Positions 49,259 to 57,653 of a stretch of 64,000 nucleotides of DNA are shown piece after piece; positions within the stretch are counted from its first letter, which is position 1, and every line of letters begins with the position of its first letter. This DNA comes from Rhodoferax sp. BLA1 (GTDB lineage: Bacteria; Pseudomonadota; Gammaproteobacteria; Burkholderiales; Burkholderiaceae_C). The translations under genes were made by a program, and so were the position numbers. The stretch spans positions 806,001-870,000 of the forward strand of contig NZ_SZVI01000013.1 of the NCBI RefSeq assembly GCF_013416775.1, written 5' to 3'. Below the pieces are notes generated by a model. That model saw nothing but the letters and a program-made list of their open reading frames with translations. It was not told the DNA's origin and did not search any database.

Positions 49259-51211
49259 ATGTACGAACAAGAATCCCACGCCCTGTTAAACGACATCCTG
49301 ACCAAACTCAGGCCGGAATTGGGCAATACCCACACCCGCCACTTCTACACCCGCCTGGGAGCCAATTTTTACGCCATCCATTCGTTGTTTTACTTGCTGT
49401 ATGGCGAACGCGAGGACTTCAAACAGCAGTTGTCGAGCCTGGTGGAGACACTGGCCTTGCGTTATGTGCAGCGGGCGCCGCACTTGCGTGAGTCAGACAT
49501 GGCGCGCGAAAAAAACTACAACTGGTTCCTGAGCCAAAAATGGGTTGGCATGGCGCTTTACTGCGACCGTTTCGCCGACAACCTGAATGACCTGCAGACC
49601 AAACTGCCCTACCTGCAGGACCTCGGCATCAATCTCTTGCATGTCATGCCAATTCTGGATTGCCCGCCGGAGGCCAGCGACGGCGGTTATGCGGTGCGCA
49701 ACTACCTCGAAGTGGATGCACGTTTTGGCAGCACCGACGATGTGCAAGCGCTGGCGACGACGCTGACCCAGCGTGACATGCTGCTGGTGCTGGACGTGGT
49801 GGTCAACCACACCTCGGACCAACATGAATGGGCGAAGCGCGCGCGCCAGGGCGACAAAAAATACCAGGACTATTACTACGTCTTTGACAACCGCAGCCTG
49901 CCCGACGCTTATGAACAGGGTATGCCCGAGGTCTTCCCGCTGCAGGCGCCAGGCAATTTCACCTGGGATGAAGCCATGGGCAAGTGGGTCATGACCGTCT
50001 TCAACGCCTATCAGTGGGACTTGAACTACCGCAACCCCGAGGTGTTGATCGAGATGATCAACGTGATCCTGTTCTGGGCGAACAAAGGTGTGGATGTGCT
50101 GCGACTCGACGCGGTGGCCTTTTTGTGGAAAAAGATCGGCAGCAGCTGCCAGAACGAACGCGAAGCCCATTTGCTGCTGCAACTCATGAAGGACTGCTGC
50201 CAAGTCACCGCGCCAGGGGTGCTGTTCATTGCCGAGGCGATTGTGGCCCCGAGTGAGGTGTCCAAGTATTTTGGCGAAGATGCGATCAACGCCAAAGAGT
50301 GTGAAATTGCCTACAACGCCACCTTCATGGCCTTATTGTGGGACGCGGTGGCCACCAAAAATGCCCGCTTGCTCAACCAGGGAGTGAAGAGTTTGCCCAC
50401 CAAACTCGAGCGTGCCACTTGGCTCAATTACGTCCGTTGCCACGACGACATCGGCCTGGGTTTTGATGACCGTGACATCAGCCTGGCGGGCTATGACCCT
50501 CACCAGCATCGCAACTTCCTGATCGAGTATTTCACCGGCCGGTTTGAGGGTTCACCCGCGCGTGGCTTGCCCTTTGGTGTGAATAGAAAAACCGGTGACG
50601 CACGTTTTACTGGTTCGCTGGCCTCATTGGTGGGACTGGAGTCCGCCCTGCAGAGTCAGGACGAACAGACCATCGATGCCGCCATCAAAACGATCGTGTT
50701 GTTACACAGCATGATCCTGTCGTTTGGTGGCATCCCCTTGATTTATTACGGGGATGCGTTGGGCACGCTCAACGACATGGCCTACATGACCGACCCCTTC
50801 AAGGCCAACGACAACCGATGGGCGCACCGTTCCCACTTTGATTGGGCCAAAGCCGAAAAACGCCATCAAAGCGGCACCGTCGAACACACCTTATTCAGCA
50901 CCATGAAAAAGCTGATCGCGCTGCGCAAGGAACTGGTGGCGTTTGCAGACTTCGACAACCGGCAACTGCTGTCGGTCAACAACCTCAACCTGCTGGCGTT
51001 CTTGCGCACCGATCCCAAAAACAGCCACAACAAAGTCCTGGTGGTGGGCAATTTCAGCACCGAAGCACAGCGGTTTGAGATAGACCCGCTGAGCTCATGC
51101 ACCCTGTTCATGCATCACGACGTTAAAGACTTGGTGGCAGGAACTCGGTTGGAGCTGGACAAGCACAGCCTGCTAATACCACCGCTGTCTTTTTATTGGT
51201 TGTCGGAATAA
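49259..51211 (+). CDS. ams: Amylosucrase, GH13 subfamily 4
   Basis: A 650-residue glucansucrase that transfers glucose from sucrose to an alpha-1,4-glucan and releases fructose. Catalytic residues by position are Asp284 (RLDAVAF), Glu326 (FIAEAI) and Asp396 (CHDD), matching Asp286, Glu328 and Asp393 of Neisseria polysaccharea. Length equals the known enzymes (636-644). No signal peptide is seen, so it should act in the cytoplasm on sucrose made by the two upstream enzymes. It follows spp by 21 bases. Sucrose hydrolase is a possible alternative activity within this subfamily. Confidence 0.93.
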   Translation: MYEQESHALLNDILTKLRPELGNTHTRHFYTRLGANFYAIHSLFYLLYGEREDFKQQLSSLVETLALRYVQRAPHLRESDMAREKNYNWFLSQKWVGMALYCDRFADNLNDLQTKLPYLQDLGINLLHVMPILDCPPEASDGGYAVRNYLEVDARFGSTDDVQALATTLTQRDMLLVLDVVVNHTSDQHEWAKRARQGDKKYQDYYYVFDNRSLPDAYEQGMPEVFPLQAPGNFTWDEAMGKWVMTVFNAYQWDLNYRNPEVLIEMINVILFWANKGVDVLRLDAVAFLWKKIGSSCQNEREAHLLLQLMKDCCQVTAPGVLFIAEAIVAPSEVSKYFGEDAINAKECEIAYNATFMALLWDAVATKNARLLNQGVKSLPTKLERATWLNYVRCHDDIGLGFDDRDISLAGYDPHQHRNFLIEYFTGRFEGSPARGLPFGVNRKTGDARFTGSLASLVGLESALQSQDEQTIDAAIKTIVLLHSMILSFGGIPLIYYGDALGTLNDMAYMTDPFKANDNRWAHRSHFDWAKAEKRHQSGTVEHTLFSTMKKLIALRKELVAFADFDNRQLLSVNNLNLLAFLRTDPKNSHNKVLVVGNFSTEAQRFEIDPLSSCTLFMHHDVKDLVAGTRLELDKHSLLIPPLSFYWLSE

Positions 51212-51217
51212 GCGGAC

Positions 51218-51727
51218 TCAGGCCACCCCAGCGGCGGCGCTGGCACAGTCGGCACACACGCCCCGCACCGCTAAGTCCAGGCTCACATCCTGGTAACCCA
51301 GCGCTTTCAGGGCCTGCAGTGCACCTTCGGCGGCAGCTTCCAGGTCCAACGCATTGCCTTGCAGCGCACCGGCCAGCGGGCTGTCGCGGTGGCAGGTCTG
51401 GCACTCAAAGTGCGGCATCGCCTTGACACTCTCGGGCATGGCCTGGTAACGACGCACCCGGTTGGCATCCACCCGACACAACAGCAGGCCCACCTGGGTC
51501 AGCCGGTCGATCAGACGGTACAGCGTGACACGGTCCAGCGTCACGCCCTTGTCGGGCTCGACACCCTGCAAGGCCGACAACAACTGCGCATGGGTGTAAC
51601 TGGTATCGGCGTGCGCCAGAAACCAGCCCAGCACCAGACGCGCCGCCACCGTGCGCCGCAGGCCGTGGGCCGAAAGCAGCGCGTCGATGGGGTCCGTGTG
51701 CGCCGGGTATGCAGAAGAAACCGTCAT
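51218..51727 (-). CDS. zur: Fur-family regulator, probably Zur
   Basis: A 169-residue regulator. A winged-helix domain (about 12-88, with TLDRVTLYRLIDRLTQVGLL) is followed by a dimerisation domain with structural-zinc motifs CQTC (near residue 110) and CADC near the C-terminus. Its divergent position beside znuCBA argues for zinc rather than iron. The intergenic gap contains inverted repeats that may be its operator. It converges with amylosucrase with only six bases between. Confidence 0.85.
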   Translation of the reverse strand: MTVSSAYPAHTDPIDALLSAHGLRRTVAARLVLGWFLAHADTSYTHAQLLSALQGVEPDKGVTLDRVTLYRLIDRLTQVGLLLCRVDANRVRRYQAMPESVKAMPHFECQTCHRDSPLAGALQGNALDLEAAAEGALQALKALGYQDVSLDLAVRGVCADCASAAAGVA

Positions 51728-51757
51728 AGTGTGGGCCTCAAATCAAGATTATTGCCA

Positions 51758-51776
51758 TTGAGTTGCATTAACTCAA
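51758..51776. promoter_or_regulatory. Candidate Zur operator between zur and the znu genes
   Basis: TTGAGTT (51758-51764) and AACTCAA (51770-51776) form a perfect 7-5-7 inverted repeat, the layout of Fur-family boxes. A second pair, TTGCAT (51763-51768) and ATGCAA (51779-51784), overlaps it. It lies 31 bases from the zur start and 69 bases from the small His-rich gene, so it could control both directions. Confidence 0.55.
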
Positions 51777-51844
51777 AAATGCAAGTCAATTGCGATACAC
51801 TATACCGCAACCCAGTTGCACTAGCGAAACAACCGCTCTGTTTG

Positions 51845-52090
51845 ATGCCCTCTTCTCTCCCCCTCCACAACCCTGACACCCCGCCCGCGCCAGGTCATGG
51901 CCACGACCATGGCACGGGCCATACCCACACCCATCCGGCAACGCAGAGCCGCCTGCACGAGTCCAGCCCCGACCTGCGCGGCAGTGTGCTGGGCTGGCCG
52001 GCCTGGCAGCGGTTGTTGCTTGTGCTGCCGGTGCTGCTGCTGCTGTGGCTGGCGGTGCTCTGGGCCAGCGCCGAGGTGCAACCATGGTGA
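51845..52090 (+). CDS. Small His-rich membrane protein of the zinc locus
   Basis: An 81-residue protein from ATG 51845. Residues 18-30 are His-rich (GHGHDHGTGHTHTH) and one transmembrane segment follows near the C-terminus (about 58-76, LLLVLPVLLLLWLAVLWA). It overlaps the znuC start by seven bases, so it is probably translated with it. I know no named family. A role in zinc capture or delivery to the ZnuB channel, or as a zinc-sensing partner, is inference from composition and position. Confidence 0.7.
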   Translation: MPSSLPLHNPDTPPAPGHGHDHGTGHTHTHPATQSRLHESSPDLRGSVLGWPAWQRLLLVLPVLLLLWLAVLWASAEVQPW

Positions 52091-52842
52091 CGGTCGAGAA
52101 CCTGACGGTGAGTTACCGCCAGCACCCGGCCCTGCACCACATCAGCGGCCGTTTTGTCGATGGGTCGCTGACGGCGGTGATTGGCCCGAATGGCTCGGGC
52201 AAAAGCACCCTGCTCAAAAGCATCATGGGCCTGCTGCGCCCGGCCGGCGGGCGGGTGCAGGTGAACACACCACGCACACGCATTGCCTACATGCCCCAGC
52301 TCACCGAGATCGACCGCACGTTTCCGATGTCGGTGCAGGACTGTGTGCAACTGGGCTGCTGGGCTGCCAGCGGCGCCTGGGGCCGCGTCACACCCGCGCT
52401 GCGGCAACGCGTGGCCAACGCCATCACCGAGGTCGGTTTGACCGGTTTTGAGCAGCGCAGTGTGGGTTCACTCTCGAGCGGGCAACTGCAACGGGTGTTG
52501 TTTGCCCGGCTGATGGTGCAAGACGCCGATCTGATCTTGCTCGATGAGCCCTTCAACGCCATGGACAGCCGCACCACCGACGCACTGCTGGTCCTGGTTC
52601 ACCGCTGGCATACCGAGGGCCGCACCGTGGTCGCGGTGTTACACGATGACGAGCAGGTGCGTGCCCACTTTGCGCAGACCGTGCTGCTGGCACGCGAGCT
52701 GGTGGCCTGGGGCAACACGGGCACCGTGCTGACCGCCCCCAACCTGCAACGCGCGCGCGCCCTGGCCGAGGCCTGGGACGACCATGCCGACATTTGCCAC
52801 ACCGACGAGTTGCCCTCACTACCAAAGCGGGAGGCTGTATGA
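52084..52842 (+). CDS. znuC: Zinc ABC transporter ATP-binding protein
   Basis: A 252-residue ATPase from ATG 52084 (MVTVENLTVSYRQHPALHHISGRF). Walker A is GPNGSGKST (about 33-41), the signature LSSGQLQRVLFARL and Walker B LILLDEPFNAMD. The Q-loop and family context (metal-type ABC, MntB/ZnuC) fit zinc or manganese. The stop overlaps znuB. An in-frame start at 52045 lies in the preceding gene. Confidence 0.92.
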   Translation: MVTVENLTVSYRQHPALHHISGRFVDGSLTAVIGPNGSGKSTLLKSIMGLLRPAGGRVQVNTPRTRIAYMPQLTEIDRTFPMSVQDCVQLGCWAASGAWGRVTPALRQRVANAITEVGLTGFEQRSVGSLSSGQLQRVLFARLMVQDADLILLDEPFNAMDSRTTDALLVLVHRWHTEGRTVVAVLHDDEQVRAHFAQTVLLARELVAWGNTGTVLTAPNLQRARALAEAWDDHADICHTDELPSLPKREAV

Positions 52843-53720
52843 CGATAGCCCCCTGGTTGTGGGACAGCCTGATTGGCCCGTTTGCCGAATTCGCCTTTAT
52901 GCGCCGCGCTCTGGTGGCCACGCTGGCGCTCTCACTCAGCGCAGCGCCACTCGGAGTGTTTCTGACATTACGACGCATGAGCCTGCTCGGAGACGCGCTG
53001 AGCCATGCGGTGCTGCCCGGTGTGGCGGTGGGCTTTCTGCTGTTTGGCCTGTCCTTGCCTGCCATGGCACTCGGTGGGGTGGTCGCCGGGCTGCTGGTGG
53101 CCGGCATTGCCGGGCTGGTCAGCCGCGCCACCAACCTCAAAGAAGACGCCAGTCTGGCTGCACTGTACTTGGTAGCGCTGGCCATTGGTGTGGCGCTGAT
53201 CTCGCGCCAAGGCAGCCAGCTGGACCTGTTGCATATTCTGTTTGGCAGCGCACTCGGTGTCGACGCAGCCGGGCTGCTGCTGGTGGCCGGTGTCGCCAGC
53301 CTGAGCCTGCTGCTGCTGGCCGCCGGTTACCGTGGCCTGGTGCTGGAGACCTTTGATCCGGTGTACCTGAGCGCCGCTGGCGGCCGGGGCTGGGTCTGGC
53401 AACAGGGCTTTCTGATGCTGGTGGTGCTCAACCTGGTGGCTGGCTTTCAGACCCTGGGTACGCTGATGGCCGTCGGCCTGATGATGCTGCCCGCCGTCTC
53501 GGCCCGGCTCTGGCATGAACACCTGAGCGCCCAGCTGGTCAACGCCAGTGTGCAGGCCATGCTCGCCAGCTTGGCCGGGCTACTGCTGTCTTACCACCTG
53601 GACACCCCCAGTGGCCCCACCATCATTGGCTGTGCCGGGGTGTTGTATGCCTTGTCATTGCTGTTGTCGCCGGGCGGCTGGCTGCCCAAGTTGCTCAAGC
53701 GCCCACACCGGGTGGCGTGA
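52839..53720 (+). CDS. znuB: Zinc ABC transporter permease
   Basis: A 293-residue integral membrane protein with about eight helices, ABC-3 family. The motif SLLGDALSHAVLPGVAVGFLLFG near residue 50 is diagnostic. Start ATG 52839 overlaps the znuC stop as ATGA. The later segment ETFDPVYLSAAGG is also typical. It should form the channel for metal delivered by ZnuA. Confidence 0.93.
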   Translation: MTIAPWLWDSLIGPFAEFAFMRRALVATLALSLSAAPLGVFLTLRRMSLLGDALSHAVLPGVAVGFLLFGLSLPAMALGGVVAGLLVAGIAGLVSRATNLKEDASLAALYLVALAIGVALISRQGSQLDLLHILFGSALGVDAAGLLLVAGVASLSLLLLAAGYRGLVLETFDPVYLSAAGGRGWVWQQGFLMLVVLNLVAGFQTLGTLMAVGLMMLPAVSARLWHEHLSAQLVNASVQAMLASLAGLLLSYHLDTPSGPTIIGCAGVLYALSLLLSPGGWLPKLLKRPHRVA

Positions 53721-53752
53721 GCCCTGTCTTTACATCCTGAAAGGAATATCCC

Positions 53753-54673
53753 ATGAAACGACTGACCTTGAAATGGTTGGCCTGCGCCGCCCTGAGTGCG
53801 CCTTTGCTGCTACAGAGCAGCCACGCCGCCGAGCCGATCCCGGTGGTGGCCAGCTTCAGCATCCTGGCCGACCTGGTGCAGGTGGTGGGCGGTGAACGCG
53901 TCAAGGTGCAGGCACTGGTCGGGCCAGATGCCGATGCGCATGAGTTCACCCCCTCTCCGGCCGATGCCAAGGCGATTTTGGGCGCACGCCTGTTTGTCAT
54001 CAACGGCCTGAACTTTGAACCCTGGGCACAGAAACTGGCCAAGTCAGCCGCTTACGCTGGCCCGACCCTGGTGGCCAGCCAGGGTGTCAAACCACGCAGC
54101 ATGCCCGCCGAAGAAGCGCATGGGCATGACCATGGCCACTCGGCCACCGACCCACACGCCTGGCAAGACCCGACCAACGTCAAGCTGTATGTGAAAAACA
54201 TTGCCAAATCGCTCTCCAGCCTTGATCCACAGGGGGCTGACAGCTACCAGAAAAATAGCGAGGCCTACCTCAAGGAACTCGATACGCTGGACGCCTTTGC
54301 CAAAGAGCAGCTGGCCAGCCTGAGCCCGCGTCAACGCCAGGTGATCACCTCCCACGACGCATTTGGCTACTTTGGCGCGCGTTACCAGATCCGCTTCCTG
54401 GCGCCCCAGGGCATCTCGACCGAGGGCGAGCCCAGTGCCAAAGAGGTGGCCAAGCTGATCCGCCAGATCAAGCAAGACAAGATCCGCGCGGTGTTTGTCG
54501 AAAACATGAGCAATCCCAAGCTGCTGGCACAGATTGCCAAGGACACCGGCGTGACCCTGGGCCCCAAGCTGTATGTGGACGCCTTGTCTGGCCCCAGTGA
54601 ACCGGCCAGCAGCTACCTGAAGCTGATGCAACACAACGTCACCCAGCTGGTGGCGGGCATGAAGCAGAACTGA
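53753..54673 (+). CDS. znuA: Zinc-binding periplasmic protein of ABC transporter
   Basis: A 306-residue cluster A-I binding protein with signal peptide (cleavage near SSHAAEPIPVV, residue 25). Metal ligands are expected at the His in DADAHEFTPSPAD, in TDPHAWQDP, in ITSHDAFGYF and the acidic residue near the end. A short His-rich loop (EEAHGHDHGHS) before the second ligand is characteristic of zinc-specific members. AAAGGAATATCCC precedes the ATG. Confidence 0.92.
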   Translation: MKRLTLKWLACAALSAPLLLQSSHAAEPIPVVASFSILADLVQVVGGERVKVQALVGPDADAHEFTPSPADAKAILGARLFVINGLNFEPWAQKLAKSAAYAGPTLVASQGVKPRSMPAEEAHGHDHGHSATDPHAWQDPTNVKLYVKNIAKSLSSLDPQGADSYQKNSEAYLKELDTLDAFAKEQLASLSPRQRQVITSHDAFGYFGARYQIRFLAPQGISTEGEPSAKEVAKLIRQIKQDKIRAVFVENMSNPKLLAQIAKDTGVTLGPKLYVDALSGPSEPASSYLKLMQHNVTQLVAGMKQN

Positions 54674-54708
54674 GATCAGAGCCTAAGCCGTCTGTTTATT
54701 CATTATTT

Positions 54709-54746
54709 ATAGCTACCATCCCTTATGGAATAAGGGCTACAGGCCA
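54709..54746 (+). repeat. Dispersed palindromic repeat, copy after znuA
   Basis: The copy reads TAGCTACCATCCCTTAT, GGA, then ATAAGGGCTACAGGCC, two or three changes from the consensus. Its core and loop are identical to the copy inside the oprM-like gene. It lies in the convergent gap with crtA. Confidence 0.85.
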
Positions 54747-54760
54747 AAAAGTCTTGTGAT

Positions 54761-55522
54761 TCAGGCTACTTCGGCTTCAGCAAGCGCAGTCGGCTGATGG
54801 GCGGGCGAGGTCTTGGTCAGAGCGGCCAGCGGGTCTTTGCCCTGCCAACTGCCCTCACTGCCCAGCAGACGAAAGCGCGCGAAGAAATACTCCACCAGCC
54901 ACTTCTCCGAATACGCTGACTGGATGGCTCGCCCGTGGTAAGTGTTGCCGCGTGCAAAGGCCGCCATCGACTGGCCATCGGGCCAGATCGAGAACGTCAT
55001 TTGGTAAAACAGTGGCGTCTCGCCCATGCCGATCTTGAACACCACGTTCGGGTCGGCGCCAATCATCTGCGAGATGTTGGGCGCGCGGCTCCAGAAACGG
55101 GTGGCCGCACCGAGTTTGACCTGCGCCCGGGTCAACGCCACCAGCGGGCCGTCTGGTGTGGCGTTGGAGTCGTAGTTGTCGGCGGTGAACGGCACCTTGC
55201 CTCCCCACAAACCTTTGGCGGATATCGGGTTGAGGTAGACCGTCCAGTGTTCATCCGACTTGGCGCGCCATTGTTTGAACAGTGCCTGGTTGGCGATCTG
55301 TTGGCGGGCCGTGGCCTCATCGGGCCAGACGGTGAAGATGCCCCAGACGGCGGTGTTGGGTTGGGGGGTGAAACCCTCGCCAGTGCCGGAGCCCAGCAGC
55401 TTGTAGAACTGCAAGTCGGGCATGCTGTTGAGCGGCGCGCGCGCCCAGGCCATCTGGCCGACCACCCACAGCCGGTCCAGCACAGACTCGAAGTGAAAGA
55501 TGCTCAGGCAGACGGTGGTCAT
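54761..55522 (-). CDS. crtA: Spheroidene monooxygenase-like protein
   Basis: A 253-residue protein resembling CrtA, which oxidises spheroidene to spheroidenone in purple bacteria. It has FHFESVLDRLWVVGQMAWARAPLNS, KLLGSGTGEGFTPQPN, WGIFTVWPDEATA and GMGETPLFYQMTFSIWPD, all typical of the family, including the conserved segment after RFWSRAP. No carotenoid or photosynthesis genes flank it. It may be a remnant or an isolated member of a phototroph's pigment pathway, or a homologue with another substrate. Confidence 0.78.
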   Translation of the reverse strand: MTTVCLSIFHFESVLDRLWVVGQMAWARAPLNSMPDLQFYKLLGSGTGEGFTPQPNTAVWGIFTVWPDEATARQQIANQALFKQWRAKSDEHWTVYLNPISAKGLWGGKVPFTADNYDSNATPDGPLVALTRAQVKLGAATRFWSRAPNISQMIGADPNVVFKIGMGETPLFYQMTFSIWPDGQSMAAFARGNTYHGRAIQSAYSEKWLVEYFFARFRLLGSEGSWQGKDPLAALTKTSPAHQPTALAEAEVA

Positions 55523-55697
55523 GGCAAGCTCCCGGTGACAGCTTCAAACCCCATCTGACGGGTTGTGTGGTGGGCGAGAACAAGGGCTGGCAGATGGTGT
55601 CTGCTTGGGGGCAGTCCAGCCCTTGGATTCTAGGTCTGGCGGGTATTGATACAGGTCAAATCAGCCGCACCAGCCGGTGTGTGAGCACCGCAACGGC

Positions 55698-56564
55698 TCA
55701 CTCAAACAGGGCTTCCAGACCCCCACTCAACTCAGATAAGGGTGGCATCACCCCCCGGGCATCCCGGTGGCCGGCTTCAGCCAGCGCGGGTGTCCAGTTC
55801 GGCTCCAGATTCAGATGCAGCCGCCTGGCCACCGCCAGGGGGTAGCAGTCCAGCTGGGCCTTGTAACCCAGGGCCAGCACCTCGACACTGGCGCGCCAGG
55901 CCCCCAGATGCACCCATGCGGCAGCTTCTGAAAAATTGGGGGCTGCCAGGGGCTGGGCAACGTGGCGCAGCGCATCCACCAGCGAGAGCGGGAAATGCCA
56001 GACCTGTGCCAGCTCGGCCGACACGTCACCAAAATGAAAGCCGAACGCATCGAGCTCCAGTTGCGCTCGCCGGGTATCAAGCACACTCATTTGTTTGTTC
56101 AGCGCCACCAGCTCTGCTGGCATCACCACATGCATGTGCAGCTGACCAATGGCATGCATCACGCCCAGCGTGAAGACCCGGTCGGCATCCACATCGGCCT
56201 GGCTCGCCAACCAGCGCGAGGCACAGGCGGTGTACAGGTTGTAGCGCCAGAACTGCTTCAGGTCGAGCCCCGGCGTGGCCTTGAAGGCTGCAGCCACCGT
56301 GCTGCTGATGACCAAGTTGCGCACCATCACCAGACCCAGTGTCTGCAGCGCCGCCTCGACCGTCTCGATGCTGCGCGGTACCTTGAAGTAGGGCGAGTTG
56401 GCGAGTCGCAACACTCTGGCACTCAAGACCGGATCCAGCGCCAGCTGCTCGGCAATCTGGCTGACCGACACCTCGTCATCGTTGAAACTGGCAATGAGTT
56501 TCTGCCCCACTTTGGAAATGGTGGGCAGTTTGTCGGGCTGGTCGATCAGGTGCTTGAGTTTCAT
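55698..56564 (-). CDS. HDOD domain protein, first of a tandem pair
   Basis: A 288-residue protein with an HDOD domain (about 14-210), a degenerate HD-superfamily fold used in signalling. Key stretches are DKLPTISKVGQKLIASFNDDEVSVSQIAEQLALDPVLSARVLRLANSPYF and ALQTLGLVMVRNLVISS. No catalytic HD pair for phosphodiesterase activity is evident. It is clearly paralogous to the next gene downstream in coordinate, about 130 bases away, on the same strand. Confidence 0.88.
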   Translation of the reverse strand: MKLKHLIDQPDKLPTISKVGQKLIASFNDDEVSVSQIAEQLALDPVLSARVLRLANSPYFKVPRSIETVEAALQTLGLVMVRNLVISSTVAAAFKATPGLDLKQFWRYNLYTACASRWLASQADVDADRVFTLGVMHAIGQLHMHVVMPAELVALNKQMSVLDTRRAQLELDAFGFHFGDVSAELAQVWHFPLSLVDALRHVAQPLAAPNFSEAAAWVHLGAWRASVEVLALGYKAQLDCYPLAVARRLHLNLEPNWTPALAEAGHRDARGVMPPLSELSGGLEALFE

Positions 56565-56695
56565 GAGCTCGCTTTCGCCACTGAAGGTGTATTTGGGTCA
56601 GCATGGTGCGACCTGCACCACACACGGTCTGGCCAAGGGCACACCGGCTTGGCCTGCAGGCACAGGACCCTCAGGCCCCGGGCCTGGGGTCGGGT

Positions 56696-57556
56696 TCAAT
56701 CAAACAAGGCGTCCAGGCCCTGGGTCAGTTCAGCCAGGGGCGGCATCAGCAGCTGCTCTTCGGGGTGTGATTGCGCTGCCAGCGCGGGAGTCCAGTTGGG
56801 CTGCAGGTACAGCCGCTCACCCACATCAAACGGGTAATTGGCGACCTGCTCCGCGTCGCTCCAGCCCAGCACCTCGGCACGGGCACGCCACGCCCCCAGA
56901 TGCACCAGTGCGGCAGCCTCCAGAAATTCAGGCGCCGCCAGCGGATCCACGATGTGGCGCAGCGCGTCGACCAAAGGTAGCGGCAAATTCCACGCCAGCG
57001 CCAGCTCGGCCGACACATCACCGTAATGGAAGCCCAGCGTGCGCACCTCCAGTTGCGGGCGGCCTGGGTGCAACACACTCATTTGCTGGTCCAGCGGGGC
57101 CATGGTCTGTGGCACGATGGCATGCAGTTGTAACTGACCAATGGCATGTAACAAGGCCAGCGTGAACACCCGATCGGCGTTGAAGCCGGTACGTTCGGCC
57201 AGCCAACGTGCGGCACAGGCGGTCTCGAGGTTGTAGCGCCAGAACTGTGGCAAATCCAGACCGGGCGTGGCCTTGTAGGCCGCCGCCACGGTGCTGCCCA
57301 GCACCAGATTGCGCACCATCACCAGGCCCAGCATCTGCAGCGCCCCATCAACCGTGCCGATGGTGTGCGAGACCTGGAAATAGGCCGAATTGGCCAGCTT
57401 GAGCAATTTGGCGCTCAAGGCCGGATCGGCGGCAAGCTGACTGCTGATCTCGGCCACCGACACCTGCTCAGCACCAAAACTGGCCAAAAGCTGCTGGCCC
57501 AGCTTGGGGATGGTAGGCAGCTTGCTGGGGATGTCGATCAGGCTTTTGAGGTCCAT
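56696..57556 (-). CDS. HDOD domain protein, second of a tandem pair
   Basis: A 286-residue HDOD protein with the same architecture as its neighbour: SKLPTIPKLGQQLLASFGAEQVSVAEISSQLAADPALSAKLLKLANSAYF aligns closely with the first. By eye the two are roughly half identical, with conserved LGAWRA and YP stretches in the C-terminal part. The pair probably arose by tandem duplication. Function is likely regulatory, partners unknown. Confidence 0.88.
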   Translation of the reverse strand: MDLKSLIDIPSKLPTIPKLGQQLLASFGAEQVSVAEISSQLAADPALSAKLLKLANSAYFQVSHTIGTVDGALQMLGLVMVRNLVLGSTVAAAYKATPGLDLPQFWRYNLETACAARWLAERTGFNADRVFTLALLHAIGQLQLHAIVPQTMAPLDQQMSVLHPGRPQLEVRTLGFHYGDVSAELALAWNLPLPLVDALRHIVDPLAAPEFLEAAALVHLGAWRARAEVLGWSDAEQVANYPFDVGERLYLQPNWTPALAAQSHPEEQLLMPPLAELTQGLDALFD

Positions 57557-57653
57557 GGAGTCACTTTCTCAAAGAGACGTGTGGGGCACGGCTATTTTCT
57601 CCCATCCTCCACGCCGGTGGTGCGCAATTTGACCTCTGCAGACCACCCTGACG

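Noticed and set aside
54761..55522. Edge of a photosynthesis gene cluster
   Set aside because: Only the crtA-like gene is present; no puf, bch or other crt gene can be found on either side.
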